In this document: positions 54,322-61,447 of the stretch, piece after piece
Layout: each line of letters opens with the position of its first letter
Position numbering within the stretch: position 1 is the stretch's first letter
Assembly: GCA_001801405.1 (NCBI GenBank)
Contig: MGXQ01000012.1
Location: 156-61,602 of the forward strand
Length of the DNA: 61,447 nt
Origin: Gammaproteobacteria bacterium RIFCSPHIGHO2_02_FULL_42_13
GTDB taxonomy: Bacteria > Pseudomonadota > Gammaproteobacteria > UBA12402
Direction: 5' to 3'
The notes under the pieces: generated by a model
Seen by the model: only the letters and a program-made list of their open reading frames with translations
Told to the model about the DNA's origin: nothing
Databases searched by the model: none
Made by a program: the position numbers and the translations under genes

Positions 54322-55176
54322 CTACTCCCCTTTTATTAAAACATTACAATAATCTTGAACGGCAGCCTGCCAACTGCGCAATTTTTTTATTTTGGACGAA
54401 GTAATGGGTGTGTTTAAATTTTTTTGCCCAATATAGGGGAAATCCCTAAACGAACCCGCCCTAATCGGAACCTGCAGATTTAAGCACTTGCCAATTTCCA
54501 GCATAAATTCATATAACGAAACCGCACCCTCATTCGCGATATGATAAAGTCCAAACGCATTTTGCTCATTCAAAATTTCTTTTACTTTGCAAGCAATATC
54601 TACACTATACGTTGGTGACAAAAACACATCATCGGCCACAAACAATTCTTTCTGTCCATTTTCAATTCGCTGTAACATCTTTTCAACAAATTGATTCTTT
54701 TTCGTCGCCTCACCAAACAATACAGAAAGCCTAAAAATATAGTACCGTTTGGCATAGGCCATCACCATGCAGTCCCCGCCATATTTTGTCACCCCATAAA
54801 GATTCAGCGGACAAGGCGAATCCTCTTCTGTATAAAAAGCCCCTTTCTCGTTATTACCAAATACAGCATCCGTTGAAAAATGCACTAATAAAAAGTTTCT
54901 TTTAACAGAAAGTTCCGCCAAAATTTTGGGGTACAACGTATTCAATAAAAACGCTTTTTCCGGCTCTTGTTCACACGGATCAATTCCCAAAAAAGCAACT
55001 GTGTTGATCACAATATCCGGATTTAATTCTTCAATTAATTTTTCAACCGAATCAAATTGGCTCGCATCAAAATCATGGCTATTTTTTCCCACCACTTCAT
55101 AATCACCACTCAATACTTTCGTAAGAGCAACCCCCATCTTTCCCGTGTGTCCGAGCAATAATATTTTTTTTATCAC
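54322..55176 (-). CDS. RmlD-like sugar reductase/epimerase (NAD(P)-dependent SDR)
   Basis: A 284-residue enzyme of the dTDP-4-dehydrorhamnose reductase superfamily: LLGHTGKMGVALTKVL for NADPH, NPDIVINTVAFLGID, LVHFSTDAVFG and the catalytic YGVTKYGGD. The absence of other Rml genes means it is unlikely to make rhamnose here and probably reduces a 4-keto sugar in the transketolase/radical SAM cassette. Start is GTG at 55176, overlapping the transketolase stop by one base. Confidence 0.83.
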   Translation of the reverse strand: MIKKILLLGHTGKMGVALTKVLSGDYEVVGKNSHDFDASQFDSVEKLIEELNPDIVINTVAFLGIDPCEQEPEKAFLLNTLYPKILAELSVKRNFLLVHFSTDAVFGNNEKGAFYTEEDSPCPLNLYGVTKYGGDCMVMAYAKRYYIFRLSVLFGEATKKNQFVEKMLQRIENGQKELFVADDVFLSPTYSVDIACKVKEILNEQNAFGLYHIANEGAVSLYEFMLEIGKCLNLQVPIRAGSFRDFPYIGQKNLNTPITSSKIKKLRSWQAAVQDYCNVLIKGE

Positions 55177-56093
55177 TATTTTTTTTCCAGCCTCATTACG
55201 TTATCGACAATATGCTCTGCTGAAAGTCCAAATCTTTTTCGGAGACCTGTGATACTATGAACCGCATGAATAAAGCCGTAAGGAATTCCCATCACATGCA
55301 GTTTCCATGCAACAGTCGTTGCCATACATGCTTGCATTAAAATATTACCTAGTCCAGAATTTTCAAAATGCTCTTCAACAACCACAACGTGCTTTACATC
55401 ATCTGTCATTTTGCACAATGATCCAAAGTCCAATGGCTGCAACATCGGAATAGAAATAAGTTTCGGATGTATATTTTTGCTCTTTAAAATCTCTGCCGCC
55501 TTCATCACATCATCTGCAATCGAACCATGAAAAACAATCGCCACCTCTTTTCCATCTTTTATAAGTTGCGGCTTTGTAATGTCAAATTTTTCTCTCTCAT
55601 GTATATTGGGTTCACCGCGTTTAGCCAAACGAATATATGTCGGGGAATCACTCGTAAATGAATACTCCGCTGCCAAACGTGCCTCTATCGGATCAATCGG
55701 CGAAATGATTTTCAAATTGGGCAAGGTACGCGCCAACGCTAAATCCTCAACAGAATAATGCGTCATGCCAGCCGGCGCATAAGTAACCCCACTACCAACC
55801 CCAATCAAAACAACGGGTATATTTTGATAACAGATATCATTCCGCACTTGCTCATAACAACGATATAAGACAAAGGGAATAATATTATAAACATATACCT
55901 TAAATCCCACCAACCCCATGCCCGCGGCAAAACCAATCGCATTCTGCTCGGCAATGCCCATGTTTTTAAATTTATTTGGGTATTGTTTTTGCAAACCTTC
56001 AAACAGACCCAGCCCCGCATCACCCGAGAGCATGAAAAAATCTTTATGACTCGAATGCGTTTTGATTAATGTTTCAATAAATGTATTTCTCAT
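55176..56093 (-). CDS. Transketolase, C-terminal (Pyr/C) subunit
   Basis: The second half of a split transketolase. It has the pyrimidine-activating glutamate in MGIAEQNAIGFAAGMGLVG, MTHYSVEDLALARTLPNLK, and the C-terminal domain VVVEEHFENSGLGNILMQA. Length 305 matches the split form. It acts with the TPP-binding subunit encoded 18 bases upstream. Split transketolases dedicated to a polysaccharide locus probably transfer a two-carbon ketol unit to build a longer-chain sugar, such as a heptulose or a branched sugar. Confidence 0.92.
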   Translation of the reverse strand: MRNTFIETLIKTHSSHKDFFMLSGDAGLGLFEGLQKQYPNKFKNMGIAEQNAIGFAAGMGLVGFKVYVYNIIPFVLYRCYEQVRNDICYQNIPVVLIGVGSGVTYAPAGMTHYSVEDLALARTLPNLKIISPIDPIEARLAAEYSFTSDSPTYIRLAKRGEPNIHEREKFDITKPQLIKDGKEVAIVFHGSIADDVMKAAEILKSKNIHPKLISIPMLQPLDFGSLCKMTDDVKHVVVVEEHFENSGLGNILMQACMATTVAWKLHVMGIPYGFIHAVHSITGLRKRFGLSAEHIVDNVMRLEKK

Positions 56094-56111
56094 AATTAGC
56101 CTATACTCGCC

Positions 56112-56909
56112 TTAACTTAATACTGTCTCAGATAATTCTAAGAATGCTTTTTCTTTAATTTCATCAGTCACCATATAATAATGCCATACTAACTGATCTT
56201 CCATAAAAGAAACCCCTTTGCCTTTAACCGTTTTTGCGATAATAATTTTTGGTTTGCCCGAATATTCCGCTCGCAATGCTATTTCTAATTGTGCGTGATC
56301 ATGGCCATCTACTTCTATAACACTCCAACCAAACGCTTCCCATTTATCTCGTACCGGTTCAAAGTGACATATCTCTTTTGCACGCCCATATCCTTGCAAA
56401 TTATTATAATCCATAATCACCGTCAAATTATCTAATCCCAAATCTGCAGAAAACATTGCACCTTCCCAAATCGAGCCCTCTTGAGACTCTCCATCGCCCA
56501 AAACGATATATACATGGCGATCTATTTTTTTCTGTTTATAGGCATACGCCATCCCCAAGCCGATATTAAATCCATGCCCCAAAGATCCCGCAGACACTTC
56601 TACGCCCGGCACAGAAAAACGATCAAGATGTCCCGGCAGAAAACCACCATCCAAATAATAAGAATCGATATGTTTTTTCTCGATAATTCCTTTCTGGTAT
56701 AACGCTGCATATAAAGCCATGGCCGCCTGCCCCTTGCTCAGTATAAAAATATCACGCTCATCCCAATTGGATAATCGCAAAATTTTATGATACAAAACCG
56801 CCAGAATATCGACACAAGAAAGCGCAGAGCCCACATGCGCGCTCTGAGATTTATTGGCCATCTCAATAATAATTTTTCTTAATTCATTCGCTTGATCCAT
56901 TGTCTTCAT
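56112..56909 (-). CDS. Transketolase, N-terminal (TPP-binding) subunit
   Basis: The first half of the split transketolase, 265 residues. The TPP/metal motif is YIVLGDGESQEGSIWEGAMF, with the closing asparagines in VIMDYNNLQGYG. Conserved HVGSALSCVDILAVLYH and GSLGHGFNIGLGMAYA are present. Two start codons are possible (56909, 56900); AGGATAGG favours 56909. It lies between the epimerase and the C-terminal subunit. Confidence 0.92.
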   Translation of the reverse strand: MKTMDQANELRKIIIEMANKSQSAHVGSALSCVDILAVLYHKILRLSNWDERDIFILSKGQAAMALYAALYQKGIIEKKHIDSYYLDGGFLPGHLDRFSVPGVEVSAGSLGHGFNIGLGMAYAYKQKKIDRHVYIVLGDGESQEGSIWEGAMFSADLGLDNLTVIMDYNNLQGYGRAKEICHFEPVRDKWEAFGWSVIEVDGHDHAQLEIALRAEYSGKPKIIIAKTVKGKGVSFMEDQLVWHYYMVTDEIKEKAFLELSETVLS

Positions 56910-56918
56910 ATACCTATC

Positions 56919-57911
56919 CTATTTTCCCAAACACTCAAACCATTCTTTCGTCGCCGCCTCAATCGATGCGGGTTCCCAAACCGGCGCCTCACGCCAATAC
57001 TCTATATTATCCAGCATGATCTGCACCCCCTCTTCAAAACTGACTTCTGCTTCCCAATTCAAAAGTTTTTTTATTTTCGTAATATCCGCAAAGGTGCAAT
57101 CGGGCTCGCCTGGCCTTTTGGGAAGATATATTTTTTTCCCTCTCAATAAATCCACCAACCGGTTAACTGAATAGGTCTGGTCGCTACCAACGTTCATCAC
57201 CTCGCCTGAAATATCCGACTGCGCAGCCATATAACATGCACGCACAACATCTGTCACAAACGTAAAATCTCGCGTCTGCTCACCATCGCCTACTATCGTA
57301 AAGGGTTTCCCGGCTAATTTTTGCGCCAAAAATACGCCAAACACCGCACCATACGTTCCATTGGTACGAACACGTGGACCATACACATTAAAAAATCTTA
57401 AACTCACGACCGGCAAATGATAAATCTTATGCCAATTCAACACATACTGCTCACCCAAATATTTTGTCAACGCATAAGGGTATTGCGGTGAAATAGCGAC
57501 CGTTTCAGGCGTTGGATAAATATCGGGAATTCCATAACAAGAGGAAGAAGCCGCATACACTAATTTTTTAACTTTAGCTTTTTGTGCAACTTCCAATACG
57601 CGTATCGTTCCATCCACATTCGCCCGATGATAGGTAATAGGATCATTAATGGATGGCACAATATCTGCTAATGCCGCATAATGAAAAACATAATCCACAT
57701 CTTTAAAATAAGGCGTTAAATCGCTCTCATAATCAGCAATATCACAATTAAAAAATTTTAAACGATCATTGTTTTGATGTTGTGCCAAATTTTCCAATCG
57801 GCCATTACTTAAATTATCTAATACAACAACGTCATAACCATTTTCTAATAAAAAATCCACCATGTGACTGCCAATAAAACCCGCGCCACCTGTTACCAAT
57901 GCGTTAGACAT
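56919..57911 (-). CDS. NAD-dependent nucleotide-sugar epimerase (GalE/WbpP-like)
   Basis: Extended SDR of 330 residues: ALVTGGAGFIGSHMVDFLL, VFHYAALADIVPSINDP, AASSSCYGIP, the catalytic YALTKYLGEQY, and RFFNVYGPRVRTNGTYGAVF. The tail ENIEYWREAPVWEP is unusual. It could be a 4-epimerase acting on a UDP- or other NDP-sugar, or a 4,6-dehydratase-like enzyme of the cassette. GAGGGGA precedes ATG 57911. It is separated from the radical SAM copy B by nine bases. Confidence 0.85.
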   Translation of the reverse strand: MSNALVTGGAGFIGSHMVDFLLENGYDVVVLDNLSNGRLENLAQHQNNDRLKFFNCDIADYESDLTPYFKDVDYVFHYAALADIVPSINDPITYHRANVDGTIRVLEVAQKAKVKKLVYAASSSCYGIPDIYPTPETVAISPQYPYALTKYLGEQYVLNWHKIYHLPVVSLRFFNVYGPRVRTNGTYGAVFGVFLAQKLAGKPFTIVGDGEQTRDFTFVTDVVRACYMAAQSDISGEVMNVGSDQTYSVNRLVDLLRGKKIYLPKRPGEPDCTFADITKIKKLLNWEAEVSFEEGVQIMLDNIEYWREAPVWEPASIEAATKEWFECLGK

Positions 57912-57920
57912 TTGGTCCCC

Positions 57921-59015
57921 TCAAATAAAATTAACATGTTTGTTTGGATTTTTTAATTCCCATAAATATCGATTGACTTTATCCATTCGACAATTCACCC
58001 GACATTGCTTAATATCCAATTGCTTGCGAACATACTCAACATTTTTCTTGCGTCGTTCGCCTTCCCACAATTCTTTGAATCCCGCCTGATTTAAATTACC
58101 ATAACAAAATTCATCCTGCTTTAAATAGGCACTACACCCATATAACGAACCATCGGTCATTACATACGCCCAAAAAAATGGGGTAGAATAACATTTTTGA
58201 TATCGATCTTGATCGCCCACCAAAAGATTCATGGTTTGTGAACGAAATACCACGTCGAAGCCACGATCTTCCAATGTTTTTAATTCCAATTCCAAATCCA
58301 TCATCGATTCATAGGTTAAATTTTCATATCGTTTCGTTTCACTGTATAAATGCTGGGAATATGGCTTAATCACCACATAATCGACCCCCAACTCTTTCAT
58401 TTTTTTTGCGAGGGTCACCGCTTCATCAATATTTTCAGGTAATAACAACATTTGTGCGCCAACAACACAATCATAATTATTTTGTTTTTTTGTCTTGATG
58501 ACTAATTCTATATTTTTTAACGTCCGGTCAAAATCTTTTTCCTGCGTGCGATGAATCTTGGCATACGATTCTGGCGTGCCGGCATTAATGCTAATTTTCA
58601 TCCATGACAAATTTCGAACGAGCTCATCAACATAATCCGCGCGCATCGCCACCATATTAGTCGTTAACGCTGTATCGATGCCCTGCACCGAACAATAACT
58701 CAACACACCCGGCAAAGGCTTCCACAACAACGGCTCTCCCTCACCACCGAACATCACGCTTTTAATTCCTAACGAACCCATTTCGGCCAAAATTATTCTT
58801 AGTCGAGTTTCATCCCATTGAATGTTTTGATATCCCACATAATCGACGGCGCAAAACACACAGCGATGATTACAACCACCATAAGGTGAAACCTCAACAT
58901 ATATCGGATATATTTTCTTTAATTTTTCCCAATCATCGCCCGCATTTAACCACTCTGCGATGCGCGCAGGATGACAAGTAATTTTATGACTATCTATACA
59001 ATAACGATCGCCCAT
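57921..59015 (-). CDS. Radical SAM/SPASM protein, copy B
   Basis: A 364-residue radical SAM enzyme, paralogue of the one at 53232-54317. Cys48, Cys52 and Cys55 in GGCNHRCVFCAVD bind the catalytic cluster, and GGEGEPLLWKPLPG follows. LYGCSAYLKQDEF and the closing CRVNCRMDKVNRYLWELK, then HVNFI, provide auxiliary cluster cysteines. DSHKITCHPARIAEWLNAG matches the N-terminus of copy A. Both enzymes flank the transketolase pair. Its ATG overlaps the isomerase stop by one base (TAATG). Confidence 0.85.
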   Translation of the reverse strand: MGDRYCIDSHKITCHPARIAEWLNAGDDWEKLKKIYPIYVEVSPYGGCNHRCVFCAVDYVGYQNIQWDETRLRIILAEMGSLGIKSVMFGGEGEPLLWKPLPGVLSYCSVQGIDTALTTNMVAMRADYVDELVRNLSWMKISINAGTPESYAKIHRTQEKDFDRTLKNIELVIKTKKQNNYDCVVGAQMLLLPENIDEAVTLAKKMKELGVDYVVIKPYSQHLYSETKRYENLTYESMMDLELELKTLEDRGFDVVFRSQTMNLLVGDQDRYQKCYSTPFFWAYVMTDGSLYGCSAYLKQDEFCYGNLNQAGFKELWEGERRKKNVEYVRKQLDIKQCRVNCRMDKVNRYLWELKNPNKHVNFI

Positions 59016-59590
59016 TACGCTTCCACCAATGATACATAATATGAATAAATAATATGATTTAATATCATATGCATATCTTCCACCAACCCATAATTACCCT
59101 TAGCCGTATTCACATGAAACTTAACATCGCTTAATGATTTTAAACGCCCTCCATCAAAGCCCGTGACACCGACAATAATAGCGCCTTTTGTCTTTGCATA
59201 TTCAACTGCTTTTAATATATTGGGCGAGTTGCCGCTGCAAGAAATGGCAATAATAACATCCTGTGGCTTCACCACGTCTCGGAGCTGATAATAAAATATA
59301 TTATCGTAGCCGACATCATTCGCAAGCGCCGTGCAAACAGACGCGTTATCGGCTAAATTAATGATCTTAAATTTACGAATATCCCGACGATTTAAGCCCG
59401 CACCCAAATCATTCACCATATGCGCCGCCGTTGCCGCACTACCCCCATTGCCTAAAATATATATTCTCGCCTGCTGCTCAATCGCTTTTTCTAAGCATGC
59501 CACTATCGCTGACACAGAAGATCTATCCACCTTTTTTAAAAGTGCACTCAATCTTTCCAAATAATTCAATGTAAAATTTTCAATATCCAT
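59015..59590 (-). CDS. SIS-domain isomerase, GmhA-like (phosphoheptose isomerase type)
   Basis: A 191-residue SIS protein: YILGNGGSAATAAHMVNDLGAG, ISCSGNSPNILKAVEYA and VEDMHMILNHIIY, the pattern of GmhA/DiaA proteins. GmhA converts sedoheptulose-7-phosphate to D-glycero-D-manno-heptose-7-phosphate. The transketolase pair in the same cassette could make the ketose substrate. No GmhB-type phosphatase gene is recognisable nearby. It precedes radical SAM copy B and follows the ABC exporter by four bases. Confidence 0.87.
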   Translation of the reverse strand: MDIENFTLNYLERLSALLKKVDRSSVSAIVACLEKAIEQQARIYILGNGGSAATAAHMVNDLGAGLNRRDIRKFKIINLADNASVCTALANDVGYDNIFYYQLRDVVKPQDVIIAISCSGNSPNILKAVEYAKTKGAIIVGVTGFDGGRLKSLSDVKFHVNTAKGNYGLVEDMHMILNHIIYSYYVSLVEA

Positions 59591-59593
59591 CGG

Positions 59594-61387
59594 TTACCTC
59601 ATATTTGCCATTTTTTGAAATTCTAAATTTGCCGACATTAAGGATTCATATTTTCCTGTGTCCACAATCTTTCCTTTTTCCATCATATAAATCACATCAC
59701 ATTCTTTCAAAGTCGTTAAGCGATGCGCAATAATAATGATCGTTTTTTGGTGGGATAAATTATGTATGGCGTCCATAATGGCCAATTCTGTAATTCCATC
59801 CAACGAACTCGTCGCCTCATCCAAAATAAGTACGCCAGGATCACGATATAAAGCGCGCGCGATCCCAATGCGCTGTCGTTGTCCGCCACTTAATCGTACA
59901 CCTCTTTCACCCACAACGGTCTGATATTGAAGCGGAAGTTCTTTCACAATAAAATCATGCAAATTAGCAATGCGAGCGGCACGTTCAACAGCAGCATAAT
60001 CAATATTTTCTTTTTCTATGCCAAACGCAATATTACTCGCGATAGTATTGTCCAGCAAAAAAATCTGTTGAGGAACATAACCAATATTGGCTTGCCAATT
60101 GGGCAAATTATCCCTATTAATCACTAAATTATCAACCACTAACGCCCCTGATTGATATGATAGCATGCCTAAAATAATATCAACCAATGTCGTTTTCCCC
60201 GCGCCCGTTGTCCCCACCAATCCAACCGTCGTATTGGCTTGAACAACAAAATTAAAATTAGAAAAAATGGGGCAAGTCGCATTCGGATAGGAAAATCGTA
60301 TCGCATTCAGCTGCAATGTTTTTTGTATGCTTAATTTATTCGACGGCATGCTATTTTCTTTGTTGATAACTAGAGATGTCAACAAATCATGGCGCACTAA
60401 ATCCAAGGATGCAAAGCCCCCTTTCAGCGAACTCAGTATCATAAAAATAGTTTGTAATGCCGGTAATAACCGATATCCGGCAAACACATAGATACCCAAA
60501 ATAGGCAAAATCGTTGCCGCACTGTGCTGAGCAGCCAACATATATATAACAATTAAAAAAACACCGCCAAAAGCAATACTTTCCAAAATATACTTCGGCA
60601 TCGTACTAATAATTTGTAACCGCGCTTTCGATGACGTATATTTTTCAGTGGATCGTGTAAATTGATTCAGAAAAAAGCGAGATAATTTCAAAAATTTAAT
60701 CTCTTTGACCCCCCCAAATGATTCATTCAGCAGTTGAAACCGCGCTTCTTGAGATGTCACCATATCAACACTAATACGCCCCAAACGTTTCCGAATAAAA
60801 GCATAGATAATGCCATAAACACCACCCATAATTATCGACAGAAACACGGCCAATTTAAAATTAACGATCATCAGCAAAAGCACAATAAAAACTACGGCAA
60901 ATAACTTCGTGAACAGCTGCATGCTATACATAATAATGCCATGACTCACCACCTCCGTCTCAGTAATAATATTTTTCATGAGCGCCGATGTGTTTTGATT
61001 CAAAAAGAATTCATACGGATGGGATAAATATTTTTCTAACAGGCGCGAGGATATTTTACTCTCCTGTTTCCCCATAAATTTCCACATAAACCAATTATTG
61101 AGCGCGCCCAACGCATTAGCCATCACCAAAACAAAAAACAAGACAAGCCCCGCAATAATTAAAAAACGGTGCGGACTAGATGCATGAGAAAGTTGATAGA
61201 AATACAATAATTTTTTATGTGTTTGAATAGCATCAGGATCTGCGACCACGACAATAAAAGGCATCACAAAAGCAATGCCAATAACATCAACGATAGCTGC
61301 AACTAACATTGGAAACAAAAGCAATCCCGCCTTAATGCGATCGCCTTTATCTAGCAATGCAATGATCGTTTTGAGCATCTGAAACAT
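59594..61387 (-). CDS. ABC exporter half-transporter (fused permease and ATPase, MsbA/lipid-flippase type)
   Basis: A 597-residue type IV ABC half-transporter. Residues 1 to about 310 contain six membrane helices. The ATPase from about residue 345 has GTTGAGKTTLVDIIL (Walker A), VRLSGGQRQRIGIARAL (signature), GVLILDEATSSLD (Walker B) and IIAHRLTTL (H-loop). Such proteins export lipid-linked sugars or other lipids (MsbA, PglK-like). As the first gene of the large minus-strand run it may be the export step for the polysaccharide intermediate, in the absence of a visible Wzx flippase. The ATG at 61387 has only a weak ribosome site. Confidence 0.88.
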   Translation of the reverse strand: MFQMLKTIIALLDKGDRIKAGLLLFPMLVAAIVDVIGIAFVMPFIVVVADPDAIQTHKKLLYFYQLSHASSPHRFLIIAGLVLFFVLVMANALGALNNWFMWKFMGKQESKISSRLLEKYLSHPYEFFLNQNTSALMKNIITETEVVSHGIIMYSMQLFTKLFAVVFIVLLLMIVNFKLAVFLSIIMGGVYGIIYAFIRKRLGRISVDMVTSQEARFQLLNESFGGVKEIKFLKLSRFFLNQFTRSTEKYTSSKARLQIISTMPKYILESIAFGGVFLIVIYMLAAQHSAATILPILGIYVFAGYRLLPALQTIFMILSSLKGGFASLDLVRHDLLTSLVINKENSMPSNKLSIQKTLQLNAIRFSYPNATCPIFSNFNFVVQANTTVGLVGTTGAGKTTLVDIILGMLSYQSGALVVDNLVINRDNLPNWQANIGYVPQQIFLLDNTIASNIAFGIEKENIDYAAVERAARIANLHDFIVKELPLQYQTVVGERGVRLSGGQRQRIGIARALYRDPGVLILDEATSSLDGITELAIMDAIHNLSHQKTIIIIAHRLTTLKECDVIYMMEKGKIVDTGKYESLMSANLEFQKMANMR

Positions 61388-61447
61388 ACGATTATGACAA
61401 CTCGTAAAAGATGTTCACTCTATCATAAGTGATGAATAAATAACACA

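Noticed and set aside
54322..55176. Rhamnose pathway (rmlABCD)
   Set aside because: Only an RmlD-like reductase and an RmlC-type cupin are present, far apart; no dTDP-glucose synthase or 4,6-dehydratase pair is recognisable.
1..61447. CRISPR arrays, tRNA or rRNA genes, insertion sequences, phage genes
   Set aside because: I saw no regularly spaced repeats, no transposase or integrase motifs and no tRNA-like cloverleaf; short ones could be missed by eye.

Overview
The window is a very dense, AT-rich, mostly minus-strand surface-polysaccharide (LPS O-antigen type) biosynthesis region of about 53 genes. Genes are packed with 1-4 base stop/start overlaps and the content is Gram-negative (undecaprenyl-phosphate initiating transferase, outer-membrane beta-barrel protein, UDP-, GDP-, CDP- and CMP-sugar pathways). 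The low GC, the legionaminic-acid genes and the scattered palindromes of the GTAGGTTGGGC / GTAGCCCG type make a gammaproteobacterium of the Legionella/Coxiella order my best guess. That is inference from style; no taxonomic marker gene is present.

Layout, right to left in the direction of transcription. (1) 61387-51008, minus: a fused ABC exporter, then a cassette that looks like an unusual heptose (or other C7/long-chain sugar) pathway: SIS isomerase of GmhA type, two paralogous SPASM-type radical SAM enzymes, split transketolase, a GalE-like epimerase, an RmlD-like reductase, a kinase/nucleotidyltransferase with HldE domains in reversed order, and a small sugar-1-phosphate nucleotidyltransferase. 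(2) 51015-48413: two tandem TIGR04372-type glycosyltransferases. (3) 48426-37157: legionaminic acid genes (legB, legC, legG, legI, a NeuD/LegH-type acetyltransferase, ptmE, legF, ptmA-like) with rfbG and a cupin epimerase embedded. legI is broken by one in-frame TAG. A lone plus-strand outer-membrane protein with a palindrome-rich leader sits inside this block at 40090-40725. (4) 37154-27738: an unrecognised GT-B-like protein, a B12-type radical SAM enzyme, an FkbM methyltransferase, glycosyltransferases, two DegT aminotransferases and a remnant of a cupin gene. (5) 27572-15619: a shortened mannose-1-phosphate guanylyltransferase, rfbF (CDP-glucose), a sugar epimerase, two unusual fusion proteins (GT2 + polysaccharide deacetylase; DegT + FemAB-like), wecB/wecC (UDP-ManNAcA) and asnB. 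(6) 12658-15551, plus: a GT-C membrane glycosyltransferase and a GT2-GtrA fusion. (7) 12542-903, minus: UDP-xylose synthase, bi-domain oxidoreductase, heparinase-family protein, GT4, WecA-like initiating transferase, galU, a GT-C protein, ugd and cysQ. (8) 807-91: a PIN-like protein.

Together the genes can supply UDP-Glc, UDP-GlcA, UDP-Xyl, UDP-ManNAcA, GDP-Man (if the short enzyme works), CDP-4-keto-6-deoxyglucose and, before the nonsense mutation, CMP-legionaminic acid, plus one uncharacterised nucleotide-activated sugar from the transketolase/radical-SAM cassette. No Wzx flippase or Wzy polymerase is recognisable in the window. The fusions, remnants, a split CDP-sugar pathway and duplications show a locus assembled by repeated recombination.
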